Part shown: in pieces, positions 47,212-57,144 of the stretch
Layout of the letters: every line of letters begins with the position of its first letter
How positions within the stretch are numbered: the stretch's first letter is position 1
Assembly (NCBI RefSeq): GCF_022808985.1
Contig: NZ_JAKZFT010000003.1
Location: forward strand, 1 to 64,000
Direction: 5' to 3'
DNA: 64,000 nucleotides
Source of the DNA: Geotalea sp. SG265
GTDB taxonomy: Bacteria; Desulfobacterota; Desulfuromonadia; Geobacterales; Geobacteraceae
Translations under genes and position numbers: made by a program
The notes under the pieces: model-generated
Database searches by the model: none
What the model saw: the letters and a program-made list of their open reading frames with translations, nothing else
What the model was told of the DNA's origin: nothing

Positions 47212-47703
47212 TCAGCGATGGGTCACCCCTTCGCTGAGGTGTTGCCCTCTCCCCTCCAGCTCATGCTCCCGCTCCTCGGCCATTCTCTTCAGAATCCTCA
47301 ACACTTTTTCGATATCTGTAGCCAATTCACCTTCCATCTGCACCAGTTTTTCTATCTTGAAGGATCGTCGCTCCAACTCCAGGTAAAGCTGTAGTTCGAC
47401 CGGCGCCATGGGATTCTGAACCGAGGTTGGTACCACGCTGGTGCCGTATACCCCTTGGTACAGGGGGTGGTCCTGCAACTCATGTCTGATACTCCTGCTG
47501 TTTTGGTCGAAGATTGCCGTCTCACGGAACGGCGTTCCCCGGTATGACAGTTCCCTGACTATCCGGTTCGCGGATCTTTCCACAACCTTCATGGAATCCA
47601 CCTTGTGAATATACAGGTCAAGGTTATCCAGCCACTCCGGCAGCAGGTTCCAGATGGTGTCCGGTTGGGCGCTGATGGAAATGCGATAGGTATCGGCAAG
47701 CAT
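47212..47703 (-). CDS. SRPBCC (START-like) protein of unknown function
   Basis: 163 residues. The beginning LADTYRISISAQPDTIWNLL and the later ERSANRIVREL and FRETAIFDQNSRSIRHELQD fit the SRPBCC ligand-binding fold (as in polyketide cyclase/dehydrase and AtaL-like families). The C-terminus (about 125-163) is charged and helical. It may bind a hydrophobic ligand. It lies between the PilT gene (convergent) and acnB, alone. Confidence 0.55.
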   Translation of the reverse strand: MLADTYRISISAQPDTIWNLLPEWLDNLDLYIHKVDSMKVVERSANRIVRELSYRGTPFRETAIFDQNSRSIRHELQDHPLYQGVYGTSVVPTSVQNPMAPVELQLYLELERRSFKIEKLVQMEGELATDIEKVLRILKRMAEEREHELEGRGQHLSEGVTHR

Positions 47704-47800
47704 CGCAACCTCCGTCCAAATTTTTTATATGTTTTTCACAAATTATAACACCTTTCACTGCACTGATATTCTCCGCAGCCCAGGAGCAAAAGAAATAAAT

Positions 47801-47839
47801 AAAAAACCCTCCGCCCGGAATCCGGACGAAGGGTTTTTT
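47801..47839 (-). terminator. Terminator of acnB
   Basis: AAAAACCCT and AGGGTTTTT arms with an inner CCGG/CCGG pair, followed by T-rich sequence on the minus strand. It lies 25 bases after the acnB stop. Confidence 0.87.
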
Positions 47840-47863
47840 CAACACTACTGCTAATAGCTCTTC

Positions 47864-50407
47864 TTATTTATATTCTGGCATCTCATCGAACTGCAGGTAC
47901 TTGTACACGACATCTTTCTTAGGTTCGACCTTTTCCTTATACACAGCCATGAACTCGGCTACCGTCGGCAGCTTGCCCATGGTGGCGGCAACGGCGCCCA
48001 GTTCGGCGGAACCGAGGAATACCTTGGCTCCATCGCCGATCCTGTCATCAAAGTTGCGGGTGGAGGTAGAGAACATGGTCACGCCGTCGGGCACGCGGGC
48101 CTGGTTCCCCATGCAAAGTGAGCAGCCGGCAATCTCGATGCGGGCACCGAAGGCGCTGTAGACGGAGAAATAGGCTTCATCTTTCAGCTGGGCCTGATCC
48201 ATGCGGGTCGGCGGACATATCCAGGTGCGGACGTTGGGATTGAACTTCAGACCGCGCCAGATCTCGGCAGCAGCACGGAAATGGCCGATGTTGGTCATAC
48301 AGGAGCCGAGGAAGACATCCTGGATGGACGTGCCGGCAACCTCGGAGAGGAGTTTGACATCGTCCGGGTCGTTGGGGCAAGCAAGGATCGGCTCGGTGAT
48401 CTCGGCCAGATCGATTTCGATGACATCGGCATAGGCGCCGGTCTCGACGGCATTCTTGTCGGCCTCAAGCAGTTCCGGCTTGGCCAACCAGGCATTAACC
48501 GCGTCAATACGGTTCTGCAGGGTCTTGGCATCCTGGTAGCCGTCCTTGATCATCTTCTTCATGAGCGCAACATTGGAGCGAAGGTAGGTGGCAACGGACT
48601 CCTTGGAAAGCTGGATGCACCCGGCAGCGGCGCTTCTTTCGGCAGCAGCGTCGGTGAGTTCGAAGGCCTGTTCCACGGTCAGGTTGGGCAGCCCTTCCAT
48701 CTCGAGGATGCGGCCATTGAATATGTTGATCTTGTTTTTCTTGGGCACGGTCAGCTTACCCTGTTTGATAGCCCAGTAGGGAATTGCATTGACCACGTCC
48801 CGCAGGGTGATGCCAGGGTTGAGCTTGCCCTTGAAACGCACCAGCACCGACTCGGGCATATCCAGCGGCATGAAGCCCATGGCGCCGGCAAAGGCAACCA
48901 GACCGGAACCTGCGGGGAAACTGATGCCGATGGGGAAGCGGGTGTGGGAATCGCCGCCGGTTCCGACGGTGTCGGGAAGAAGCAGGCGGTTCAGCCAGGA
49001 ATGGATAACGCCATCCCCCGGCTTGAGGGGCACCCCGCCGCGCTCAGTGATGAACTTCGGCAGATTTTTGTGCATCTTGACGTCAGCCGGCTTGGGATAG
49101 GCGGCAGTGTGGCAGAATGACTGCATGAACATGGGGGAGAGGAATTTGAGGCAGGCCAGTTCCTTCAGTTCATCGGCAGTCATGGGGCCGGTCGTGTCCT
49201 GGGAACCGACGGTGGTCATCTTCGGTTCGCAGGCAGTACCGGGAAGAACACCGGTTACGCCGCAGGCCTTGCCGACCATCTTTTGTGCCAGGGAGTAGCC
49301 CTGACCGGACTTCGGTTGGGGATTGACCGGCAATGTGAAAATATCGGTGGCACCCAGACCGAGGGCGGCACGGGCCTTATCGGTAACGGCACGACCGATG
49401 ATCAGGGGTATACGCCCACCGGCACGGAACTCGTCAGCCAAGGTATTGGGGGCAATCTTGAAGGTGGAGATCACCTCGCCCTTTTCATTGGTGATTTCAC
49501 CTTTTTTGGTGTTGATGGTGATGACGTCGCCGTCGTTCATCTTGGTGACGTCTGCTTTCAGGGGCAGTGCACCTGAATCCTGGGCGGTGTTGAAGAAGAT
49601 CGGCGCAATGACGCCGCCGATGATGACGCCACCGGTCTTCTTGTTTGGAACAGCCGGGATTTCGTTGCCGATGTGCCACAGGACCGAGTTGCAGGCGGAC
49701 TTGCGGGAAGAACCGGTGCCGACCACATCGCCAACGAAAGCTACCTGGTTGCCGGCTGCACGCCATGCGGCAATGTCTTTCTGGCGGTTCGGGAAGCGGG
49801 TCTTGCCCATTGCCAGTGCATGGAGCGGAATGTCGGGGCGGCTCCAGGCATCACCGGCGGGAGAAAAGTCGTCGGTATTGATCTCTCCCTCTACCTTGAA
49901 AACCTTGACCTTGATGGTTTCGGGAACACCGGGGCGCTTGGTGAACCACTCCGCATTGGCCCACGACTCAAGCACTTTTTTGGCGGCAGCATTGGACTTG
50001 GACAGTTCAACCACCCTGTCGAAGCCGTCATAGACAAGCGTCATGCCGGAAAGCGCAGTGGCGGCGGAATCAGCAAGCTCTGCATCGCCAAGCGCATCAA
50101 TGAGAGGTGCCACGTTGTAGCCGCCCATCATGGTGCCGAGGATTTGGATGGCTTCCTTGCGGTCCACCAGGGGAGATTTCTTCGTCCCCTTGACGATCTG
50201 CGCCAAAAAGGCAGCCTTTACTTCGGCTGCGGGATCAACGCCGGGGGAAACGCGCTCCTTCAACAAATTGAGGAGAAATTCTTCCTTGCCTGCGGGAGGA
50301 TTCTCCAGCAGCTTGCAGAGATCCGCAGTCTGCTCGGGATTAAGCGGCAATGCGGGAATGCCTTGCGCTTTACGTTCGGCTTCATGGGCCAGATAGGCTT
50401 CAATCAT
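47864..50407 (-). CDS. acnB: Aconitate hydratase B
   Basis: 847 residues, the AcnB length and domain order (HEAT-like N-terminus beginning [14 protein letters not shown], then swivelling domain, then the [4Fe-4S] catalytic domains). Cluster Cys are in [20 protein letters not shown] and [12 protein letters not shown]. It converts citrate to isocitrate, the substrate of Icd. The promoter has a TTGTATAC-type operator like those of icd and korD. The strong TTGACA/TATACA promoter and operator lie about 100 bases upstream. Confidence 0.97.
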   Translation of the reverse strand: MIEAYLAHEAERKAQGIPALPLNPEQTADLCKLLENPPAGKEEFLLNLLKERVSPGVDPAAEVKAAFLAQIVKGTKKSPLVDRKEAIQILGTMMGGYNVAPLIDALGDAELADSAATALSGMTLVYDGFDRVVELSKSNAAAKKVLESWANAEWFTKRPGVPETIKVKVFKVEGEINTDDFSPAGDAWSRPDIPLHALAMGKTRFPNRQKDIAAWRAAGNQVAFVGDVVGTGSSRKSACNSVLWHIGNEIPAVPNKKTGGVIIGGVIAPIFFNTAQDSGALPLKADVTKMNDGDVITINTKKGEITNEKGEVISTFKIAPNTLADEFRAGGRIPLIIGRAVTDKARAALGLGATDIFTLPVNPQPKSGQGYSLAQKMVGKACGVTGVLPGTACEPKMTTVGSQDTTGPMTADELKELACLKFLSPMFMQSFCHTAAYPKPADVKMHKNLPKFITERGGVPLKPGDGVIHSWLNRLLLPDTVGTGGDSHTRFPIGISFPAGSGLVAFAGAMGFMPLDMPESVLVRFKGKLNPGITLRDVVNAIPYWAIKQGKLTVPKKNKINIFNGRILEMEGLPNLTVEQAFELTDAAAERSAAAGCIQLSKESVATYLRSNVALMKKMIKDGYQDAKTLQNRIDAVNAWLAKPELLEADKNAVETGAYADVIEIDLAEITEPILACPNDPDDVKLLSEVAGTSIQDVFLGSCMTNIGHFRAAAEIWRGLKFNPNVRTWICPPTRMDQAQLKDEAYFSVYSAFGARIEIAGCSLCMGNQARVPDGVTMFSTSTRNFDDRIGDGAKVFLGSAELGAVAATMGKLPTVAEFMAVYKEKVEPKKDVVYKYLQFDEMPEYK

Positions 50408-50497
50408 TTTTCCATCCTCCGGTGTATTTATTGTCGTCCTTTTTACAAGACAATAGCTAGAAAACAGTTAAGAACACTACAGATCCAGACCATTAAA

Positions 50498-50534
50498 TGG
50501 CATACTGTATACAATTTTTACGCTGCTTTGTCAA
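50498..50534 (-). promoter_or_regulatory. acnB promoter with TTGTATAC-type operator over the -10
   Basis: On the minus strand, TTGACA (50529-50534) and TATACA (50506-50511) are 17 bases apart, a near-consensus promoter. The operator (50498-50514, minus-strand TTGTATACAGTATGCCA) covers the -10. Half GTATACAA is perfect and the other half is degenerate. Confidence 0.72.
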
Positions 50535-50558
50535 TTGCTGAAATGTCGTCCGCTGGAC

Positions 50559-50594
50559 AAAAAAAGGCCGGCTTTCATGCTGACAAGCCGGCCC
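50559..50594 (-). terminator. Terminator of the cohesin/dockerin gene
   Basis: Perfect 9-bp arms GGCCGGCTT / AAGCCGGCC with a ten-base loop and a T-run on the minus strand, about 27 bases after the gene's stop. Confidence 0.9.
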
Positions 50595-50620
50595 CCCAGA
50601 AGTTGCTACGTTTTTGGTCT

Positions 50621-51928
50621 TTATTTGCCCTTAGGTTTGGCGGCGCTCTGCCCTTCAGGCTTCCGTTTCTCATCCGACGTATTTAGCGCAGCCTTCGGAT
50701 GCAGGACCAGGAAGTTGGCGGTAAAAATATAGTCGTCAATATAGTCACGGCGACCATCCTTGTTCAGGTCATGCTTCGGCGCCTTTTCAGTGCCGCGATC
50801 CCTGAGGAATATGGCGAAGTCGTTTTCATCCACTTTTCCTGACCTATCCAGGTCGATATCCACTTTGGGCGCCACGGTCAAGGGCATTTCGACCGCCGAG
50901 TCATCAACGAGCATGGTGACCGAGGCGTCGTAGGCCCCTTTGTCAGGCTTGGCTACCACAATCCAAGATCCGTTGGGAGCCACCTTCAAACTTACCAGTC
51001 TGGCCTTTTTCAATGCGAAGTTGGGAGCCTGTTTCCCCTGGGGGTTCGGCACAGTCAGCGAGAGGTTCGCCTTGCCGTCAGCCAGAAGAATGGGAGGATC
51101 CTGTTTGACCGGAGCCTTTGCATCCACAGTGAATAAATCAATAAATGCCTTGCTGGTCATTTCCCCCTTGTACCCCTTGAACCGGCCAAGGATGCTTTCC
51201 GTCGGTTCAATCTTTACAGCAGGAGCCTCTGTCGGCTCCTGCCGCTTGCCTTCAGATGCAGCAGTTTCCCTGCCCACGGAAGGAGATTCATGCCGCTGCT
51301 CTTCCCGATAGTCGGGCGTTGCCTGTGGCGTTTTCTTCTCCTCGGCAGATCCGCTCAGATCGGGAGGCAAAGTGACATTGCCACCAAGTACGACGGTCGA
51401 TGAGCCGGTGTTTTGAGATTGGCCCCCGGACTGGGTCTGCTGGCTTGACTTGTCGCCGGAAGATCCACCACTGTTTCCTGGTTTATCTGGCGGCTCTGTT
51501 CCATCTTCGCTTGGAACGATCGGAATTACAGGTGCAGGAGCAAGATCGTTATTGACCAGTCTGGCCGCAAGCTTGATTTTGCCGAATCCGCTGGTTTTCC
51601 GCTGAAAGGTCACCGTCGCCAGGGGGCCGGAGCCTGATAAAGGCTTTGTGGTAACAACACCGATGCGAACGACTCCTGGGGTGTTGGTGTTGGGCACAAG
51701 CATCGAACCGGCCAGGAAGGAGCCCTGGGTCACCGTGGGACTGCCAAGAATTGCAGGATCATAGCTGATAGTCAGCTCAGCTCCCGCAATGTTGTCAAAG
51801 TCTTTTGCCTGCAGTGTCCAGGATTTTCCGTCAACTGAAGGGGGGATGACCACATTGGCAGTGGCAAAAGCCGATGCAGCGAAACAGAGGTTCAGTGCAA
51901 TCATTACTGCAAAGTAAAGTCTTTTCAT
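50621..51928 (-). CDS. Secreted cohesin-domain protein with dockerin-like C-terminus
   Basis: 435 residues from the ATG at 51928 (AGGAG upstream). Signal peptide (about 1-22). A cohesin-like domain (about 35-150: AKDFDNIAGAELTISYDPAI, then GSFLAGSML and GSGPLATVTFQR) follows. Then comes a Gly/Ser/Pro-rich linker (about 155-245). A beta domain (about 290-370) leads to a C-terminal pair of EF-hand-like repeats (DLDRSGKVDENDF and DLNKDGRRDYIDDY), the hallmark of dockerin. A protein with both cohesin and dockerin could bind a second cohesin. The Ig-repeat lipoprotein and the secretion genes lie upstream. Confidence 0.8.
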   Translation of the reverse strand: MKRLYFAVMIALNLCFAASAFATANVVIPPSVDGKSWTLQAKDFDNIAGAELTISYDPAILGSPTVTQGSFLAGSMLVPNTNTPGVVRIGVVTTKPLSGSGPLATVTFQRKTSGFGKIKLAARLVNNDLAPAPVIPIVPSEDGTEPPDKPGNSGGSSGDKSSQQTQSGGQSQNTGSSTVVLGGNVTLPPDLSGSAEEKKTPQATPDYREEQRHESPSVGRETAASEGKRQEPTEAPAVKIEPTESILGRFKGYKGEMTSKAFIDLFTVDAKAPVKQDPPILLADGKANLSLTVPNPQGKQAPNFALKKARLVSLKVAPNGSWIVVAKPDKGAYDASVTMLVDDSAVEMPLTVAPKVDIDLDRSGKVDENDFAIFLRDRGTEKAPKHDLNKDGRRDYIDDYIFTANFLVLHPKAALNTSDEKRKPEGQSAAKPKGK

Positions 51929-51979
51929 GTAACCCATCTCCTTTACGCTGAAGAGGCAAAAGCGCCCTTTTTTCCGATC

Positions 51980-53527
51980 CTAAAACGTATCTGTGTTGTA
52001 TTTGACGGTAACAACAAAATTCTGCTGATTTAGAGTTATCGGCTGAAACTTCGAATTGGCCGCCGAAATACCTGAAGGACTCACCTGCACGCCAGGGAGA
52101 CCGGAAGCTATTCCATAGGAAACTTTTATAATCGGTGCAGTCCCTGTATTGAAACCGGTGCCGCTGATCAGGCCAATTATGGTATCAGTGCCCGAGGATG
52201 GATTGGCAACGATAAGTGATCCGGTAGCTTCATTGAGGGCACTCTCGGAGCCGCCGGTAAAGGTGGCGCCTGGAGAATTCACAAGCGTGAACTGCAGACT
52301 GGCTAGCCCTGTCACCGCGGGGGTTAACCCAATAAAGGCATCCATCGCAGTCGGTTGAGCAATAAATTTGACAGTAGCACTGGCTGAAGCAGCAGTAACG
52401 GTAAAAACACCCGGCGTCGACGATTTAAGCGTAGTTGTTGCGACACCCTTAGTCGTCGTTGCAGTAGCTGCTCCAAGGGTGGCGGTGGCGGGTGTAACGG
52501 AGAAATTGACCGCCGTACCATCCGCCGGGGCAGTACCAGTGAAAGTGGCGGTTATGGTGATCGTGTCAGTATTGTCAGCAAGACCGATACCTTTGGAAGC
52601 GGTGACGGAAAACTGCGGCTGTTCGAAAACCAGGTTTGCCGTGCCGGTAGACCCCTTGTAAGAGGCGGTCACAACCGATGTCCCCGGGGTGGAACTCGTT
52701 ACGTTAACCGCTGCAAGACCATTTGCATCCACAGGTGCAGAGGAACTTGATAGCACGGCGCCATTGGTAGCGGTAAACTGGACGACCTCGCCGGCGGGAA
52801 CGGTTATCCCCGGAAAACTGGCTGTAACAGTAGCTTTGCTCGTGCCATCAGCAAGAAGATTGCCTGCGGGACTGACCATCATGGTAATCGGCATCACAGC
52901 AGTCACGGTCGTGCTGCTTGAATCGGACGTCCCTGCAATTGAAACGGTCACCGTTACCGGCCCCAAAGTCTGCGGAGTAACAGTGGCGGTAAATTGACCG
53001 TTCCCGGCCGGGGTTGGAATCGTAGTATCGGCAGCAGGAGTTGCCGTAACCTGCAATTGAGAAGGATCGGTGACACTGGATACTACGTTTATAGTTGCCG
53101 GAGTATTTGGTGCAACGGTCGGAGTGGCGGCATTGGCCGAAACGGTCGAACTGAAGTTAATGGTAATGGTTTTGCTCACCGTGCCTGCGGTTGCCGTTAT
53201 CACCACAGGAGCATTAAGATTGGTGGCCTTTACCGAAGCAGTTGCCTTGCCGCTTGCTGCCTGTACCGTCTTATCTATAACTGCTGCACTGTTATCGGTA
53301 CTGAAGTTCACCACGGTCCCGTTAGGAACAGTCGAGGCAAAAGTTGCAGTTACCAGCGCGGAATCGCTACCATTGGAAAGGACATTCTGCTTTGAAGCGG
53401 AAAGCACGAACTGTGGTGCGGAGGGGGGAGGGGCAGCATTACCCCCTCCCCCACCGCCGCCGCAGCCTGAAACAACAACAGCCAGAAAGACACCGAGAAG
53501 GAGAACAACCAACGATTGGTTTCGCAT
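51980..53527 (-). CDS. Ig-like repeat lipoprotein
   Basis: 515 residues. Signal peptide with lipobox VSGC followed by a run of glycines. Four to five tandem Ig-like beta domains of about 90 residues follow, rich in Thr, Ala, Val and Ser. Each carries related phrases such as NGTVVNFSTDNSAAV, ADGTAVNFSVTPATA and LADGTSKATVTA. This is an invasin/BIg-like surface rod. The last 115 residues form a distinct domain (GLASLQFTLVNSPGATF, then PIIKVSYGI) that may be cohesin-like. Likely displayed outside the outer membrane. It lies between ctpA and the cohesin/dockerin protein. Confidence 0.78.
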   Translation of the reverse strand: MRNQSLVVLLLGVFLAVVVSGCGGGGGGGNAAPPPSAPQFVLSASKQNVLSNGSDSALVTATFASTVPNGTVVNFSTDNSAAVIDKTVQAASGKATASVKATNLNAPVVITATAGTVSKTITINFSSTVSANAATPTVAPNTPATINVVSSVTDPSQLQVTATPAADTTIPTPAGNGQFTATVTPQTLGPVTVTVSIAGTSDSSSTTVTAVMPITMMVSPAGNLLADGTSKATVTASFPGITVPAGEVVQFTATNGAVLSSSSAPVDANGLAAVNVTSSTPGTSVVTASYKGSTGTANLVFEQPQFSVTASKGIGLADNTDTITITATFTGTAPADGTAVNFSVTPATATLGAATATTTKGVATTTLKSSTPGVFTVTAASASATVKFIAQPTAMDAFIGLTPAVTGLASLQFTLVNSPGATFTGGSESALNEATGSLIVANPSSGTDTIIGLISGTGFNTGTAPIIKVSYGIASGLPGVQVSPSGISAANSKFQPITLNQQNFVVTVKYNTDTF

Positions 53528-53609
53528 AATTACTCCTTTCTATCTTTATTTGACTGATATGTTGTAATGCCTCCTGTTGTGCGCCTCCTGTTAAATTAAT
53601 GCATTGTGC

Positions 53610-53627
53610 TTGTCGGGAATCCGACAA
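53610..53627. repeat. Inverted repeat TTGTCGG-GAAT-CCGACAA
   Basis: Perfect 7-bp arms with a four-base centre in the gap between ctpA and the Ig-repeat lipoprotein, about 85 bases upstream of the latter's start. No T-run follows, so it is not a terminator on either strand. It may be an operator of the lipoprotein gene. Confidence 0.45.
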
Positions 53628-53630
53628 TTG

Positions 53631-54962
53631 TCATGAAGATTTATTCATCAACTTTAGTATGTCCCATCCCTTGAGTAAATCAAGGGCTCTCAACAACTGG
53701 GAGTCAGATTTCATCTGTTCGTCCATCTTGTGGGTGGGTATCTTCGCCGGTTTTTTCTCTTCGGCCGGTTCCTTGCTCTCCACCTCGAAGTGATTATCCA
53801 GGTCTTTTTCCCGGATGTGCATCCCCTCTTTCTTCTCCACCGCGGAAAGTTCGACCCGTTCGGCAACGATATCGGGGGTGATGCCTTTGGCCTGGATTGA
53901 GCGGCCACTGGGGGTGAAATATCTGGCCGTAGTCAGCCTGAGCCCAGAGTTGTCTGAAAGGGGGATAATAGTCTGGACCGATCCTTTGCCGAAGCTCTGG
54001 GTGCCCATGACCACGGCCCGCTTATGATCCTGCAGTGCCCCGGCAACAATTTCCGAAGCGCTGGCACTGCCGCTGTTGATCAGGACTACGATCGGATAGT
54101 TCTGCTCTTTGCCCCCCTTGCGGGAGGTGAAACGCATCTTTGAATCCTTCTCCCGTCCTTCCGTATAGACAATAAGCTTTCCTTCGTCGATGAAATGCTC
54201 TGCCACCTTGACTGCCTGGTCCAGAAGCCCGCCGGGATCGTTGCGCAGGTCCAAAACGAGGCCGCGCAGATTCCCGCCGTTCTCCTCGTGCAGTGCCTTC
54301 AGTGCCTTTTCCAGGTCATCATCGGTCTTTTCCTGGAACTGGGATATCCTCACATAACCGTAGCCGTCGTCGAGAGTCTTGAACTTGACGCTCTTCACCT
54401 GGATGATGTCGCGCTCCATGGTGAAATCCTTCGGCTTCTCCAGCCCCTCTCTATAGATGGAAATTGTTACCTTGGTCCCCTTGGGGCCTCTCATCCGCTT
54501 GACCGCTTCGGTTATGGTCAGATCCTTGGTGAATTTGTCGTCGATCTTGAGGATCTGGTCCCCCGCCTTTATGCCCGCTTTGAATGCCGGGGTGTCTTCA
54601 ATGGGGGAGATAACAGTCAGAATCCCGTCCTTGATGGTGATCTCGATCCCCAGGCCACCGAAGGAACCTTTGGTGTCGATCTTCATCTCCTTGTAGGTAT
54701 CGGGAGGCATGAATGAACTATGGGGGTCCAGTGAGGAAAGCATGCCGTTAATAGCTCCATAGATGAGCTTTTTCGTATCCACTTCTTCCACGTAGCTTTT
54801 CTTGACTATGGAAAGCACATCGGTAAAGAGTTCGATGGATTCATAGTCGTTTCCGCCTTGTGCTGCGCAACGCCGCTGGATTCCCATACCGAAGAATACC
54901 ACCAAAACGGTAGCAACCGTGGCAATGGCCAGCATTTTCCTGCCTTTACCGCTTCTCAACAT
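53631..54962 (-). CDS. S41-family carboxyl-terminal processing protease
   Basis: 443 residues. An N-terminal membrane segment (about 10-28) is followed by a PDZ domain (about 95-175, GSFGGLGIEITIKDGILTV and AGIKAGDQIL). The catalytic Ser is in VLINSGSASASEIVAGAL and the Lys in GTQSFGKGSVQTII. CtpA-type enzymes cleave periplasmic proteins at the C-terminus, including cell-wall hydrolases. It follows envC and ftsEX, a typical cell-division neighbourhood. Confidence 0.95.
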   Translation of the reverse strand: MLRSGKGRKMLAIATVATVLVVFFGMGIQRRCAAQGGNDYESIELFTDVLSIVKKSYVEEVDTKKLIYGAINGMLSSLDPHSSFMPPDTYKEMKIDTKGSFGGLGIEITIKDGILTVISPIEDTPAFKAGIKAGDQILKIDDKFTKDLTITEAVKRMRGPKGTKVTISIYREGLEKPKDFTMERDIIQVKSVKFKTLDDGYGYVRISQFQEKTDDDLEKALKALHEENGGNLRGLVLDLRNDPGGLLDQAVKVAEHFIDEGKLIVYTEGREKDSKMRFTSRKGGKEQNYPIVVLINSGSASASEIVAGALQDHKRAVVMGTQSFGKGSVQTIIPLSDNSGLRLTTARYFTPSGRSIQAKGITPDIVAERVELSAVEKKEGMHIREKDLDNHFEVESKEPAEEKKPAKIPTHKMDEQMKSDSQLLRALDLLKGWDILKLMNKSS

Positions 54963-55015
54963 CTTTCCTCCCCAAACTGCCCGTTTGTATTTGTCATTGT
55001 CTTATTCGCGCCCTC

Positions 55016-56194
55016 TTACCTGAACCAGGGTGAAGGATCAACCGGCTTCCCCTGATAACGTATTTCAAAATAAAGCATTGCTCCATTGCTGGAATCGGAA
55101 TCTCCCACACTGGCCACAACGTCGTTTTTGGCGACCGTAGCGCCTACCCTCTTGTTGATGGAGGAGGCATGCGCGTAGAGACTGAAGAAACCGCCGCCAT
55201 GATCGACGATAACCATATTCCCATAGCCCTTGAAATAATCGGCAAAAATGACCTGACCATCGTAGATGGCATGAATCTGCGTGCCGACGGGAGCGTTGAT
55301 GGATATGCCGTTGTTGACGGTATAGGAATTGAACTGAGGGTGTTTCTGCCTGCCGAACTGGGCGGTTATTGTCCCCTTTACCGGCAGGGTCAACTTGCCC
55401 TTCTGTGCGCCCAGCCCCTTGTCGGGGACGGCTACATACCTATCCGGAGCCAGGACCTTCTTGTTATTCCGGACAGTATAACCCTTTCTACTCCGTGCTT
55501 CAAGCCTTTCGACCATTGCCTGCAGCCTTCTTGCATTGGCCTGAAGCTTTTTCAAAGAGGTGATGTAGCCTTCCTTGTCTTCCCTCACTTTCAGAAGCAG
55601 GCCTGTCTTTGTCTTCTTCTCCTGTTCTATTTCCTGCTTTTTGGCTTCTATCCTGTTGCGGATTTTTTCCTTGTTTGCCTGGTCATGCTCAAGCTCCCCT
55701 TTCAGCAACCTGAGCTGCTCCATCTTCGCCTGGTAGTCGGTAAACAACCGCCGGTCGTTTTCCAGAACAGCCTTCATGTAGCGTAGGTTTTCCATCATTT
55801 GCGGGAATGAACCTGAAGAAAAGAAGACGCGGATATTCCCCGCGTCGCCAGCCTTGTATAGTGCGGAAATGCGGCTGTCGATCTGCTGTTTCTTGCGCAG
55901 GGTTTCTGCTTCGACCGTAGCAATCTGCCCTCGCATCCGCCCCAGATTGTTCTCCACTCCCCTGAGATCGCGTCCCAGCGAAAGCAGATTTGCCTCTTTT
56001 TCCTGGAGATTCTTCTCTATCTGCTGCAATTCACCGGAAACTCTTGTTTCCGTCTTTTTTGTCTTGTTGAGAAGCGATTTCTTCTGGCTGATCTCCCTGT
56101 TGATGCCTTGCAGATCGTCCTTAACATCAGCCAAAGACAGACGGGGGAGCAGCAGGGGCAGAAGAATCAAGATAAGTATGATTCGCAGGTGCAT
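55016..56194 (-). CDS. EnvC-like murein hydrolase activator (M23/LytM domain)
   Basis: 392 residues. Signal peptide (about 1-22), coiled coil (about 25-245, rich in KK, EL and LR heptads) and a C-terminal LytM domain (about 270-392). The LytM metal ligands look degenerate: the first His position reads NNGISI rather than HxG, and the usual HxH reads LYFEIR. This is normal for EnvC, which activates amidases rather than cutting peptidoglycan itself. FtsEX, encoded just upstream, is the known partner that drives EnvC. Confidence 0.93.
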   Translation of the reverse strand: MHLRIILILILLPLLLPRLSLADVKDDLQGINREISQKKSLLNKTKKTETRVSGELQQIEKNLQEKEANLLSLGRDLRGVENNLGRMRGQIATVEAETLRKKQQIDSRISALYKAGDAGNIRVFFSSGSFPQMMENLRYMKAVLENDRRLFTDYQAKMEQLRLLKGELEHDQANKEKIRNRIEAKKQEIEQEKKTKTGLLLKVREDKEGYITSLKKLQANARRLQAMVERLEARSRKGYTVRNNKKVLAPDRYVAVPDKGLGAQKGKLTLPVKGTITAQFGRQKHPQFNSYTVNNGISINAPVGTQIHAIYDGQVIFADYFKGYGNMVIVDHGGGFFSLYAHASSINKRVGATVAKNDVVASVGDSDSSNGAMLYFEIRYQGKPVDPSPWFR

Positions 56195-56196
56195 TT

Positions 56197-57144
56197 TCAG
56201 ATGGTGATGAAACGTTTAAGGGAAGTGAGACTGCCGATGAAACCGACAAATATCCCGCCTGCAAAGATGGCGGCCAGATAGGTAACCGGCAGAAACGACA
56301 GTCCTGCAGCGGTGATGTTGAACGAGAGGAAGTTCCCCGCATTGTGAAGAAAGCCGAAATAACAGGCGGCAAGCGCCAAAAGCGCAACAAGCCCCCCTGC
56401 CGCTCCCTGGATTATTCCTTCTATGAGAAAGGGTGCTTTTATGAAAAACCGCGTCGCCCCCACCAGCCCCAGCACCTCCAGTTCGTCTTTACGAGCATAT
56501 ATTGTCAGCTTGATGGTATTGGAAACGATGAACAACCCGGCAAGGATGAGAAATCCACCCACGAGCGCTCCAACCAGGCGCATGAAGGTAAGAAAGGTGT
56601 TGAAGCGCCTCACCCATTCCTCTCCGTACTGAACCTCGGTTATGCCGGGGATTCGTTTTAGGCGGGACGCATAGGAATCTACCGCCTCGCTGTTTCTGCT
56701 GTTCTTGTTGAGACTGATCTCGATGGCAGCCGGCAGTACATCCGGCACGACCCCTTCCAGAAACGTTTCCTGTCCTTTGAGCCGGGCACGGAACCGTTTC
56801 ATCGCGTCGTTCTTGGAGACATAGATGATCTTTTCCGTCCCACCCAGAGAGGCAATACGCCCTTTAAGGGTGGCAAACTCATCGGCAGAGAGTTCGTTCT
56901 GGAAGAAAGCGGTTAACTGGACCTTTTCGCTCCAGGTATCGGCAACCTTCTCAAGATTTACGTATACCAGCAAAAAAAGGGCAATGATCAGCAGGGACAG
57001 GGAAATCGTTCCGATCGTGAGGGCACTGACGAGAACATTCTGTCTAAGGTTGGCAACGGCTCTGGCAAAGAAATAGCCGAACCGGCCGAAAAAACCTTCC
57101 CCTTCCAGTTTAGGTCTTCTTGCCAGCTTATTCCGCGACGACAT
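56197..57144 (-). CDS. ftsX: Cell-division ABC transporter-like permease FtsX
   Basis: 315 residues from the ATG at 57144, with GGAGGA upstream; an earlier TTG at 57159 is rejected. Four membrane segments (about 37-58, 185-210, 232-255, 283-305) surround a periplasmic domain (about 60-180). It couples cytoplasmic FtsE ATP hydrolysis to periplasmic EnvC activation at the septum. It overlaps the ftsE stop by 17 bases. Confidence 0.93.
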   Translation of the reverse strand: MSSRNKLARRPKLEGEGFFGRFGYFFARAVANLRQNVLVSALTIGTISLSLLIIALFLLVYVNLEKVADTWSEKVQLTAFFQNELSADEFATLKGRIASLGGTEKIIYVSKNDAMKRFRARLKGQETFLEGVVPDVLPAAIEISLNKNSRNSEAVDSYASRLKRIPGITEVQYGEEWVRRFNTFLTFMRLVGALVGGFLILAGLFIVSNTIKLTIYARKDELEVLGLVGATRFFIKAPFLIEGIIQGAAGGLVALLALAACYFGFLHNAGNFLSFNITAAGLSFLPVTYLAAIFAGGIFVGFIGSLTSLKRFITI

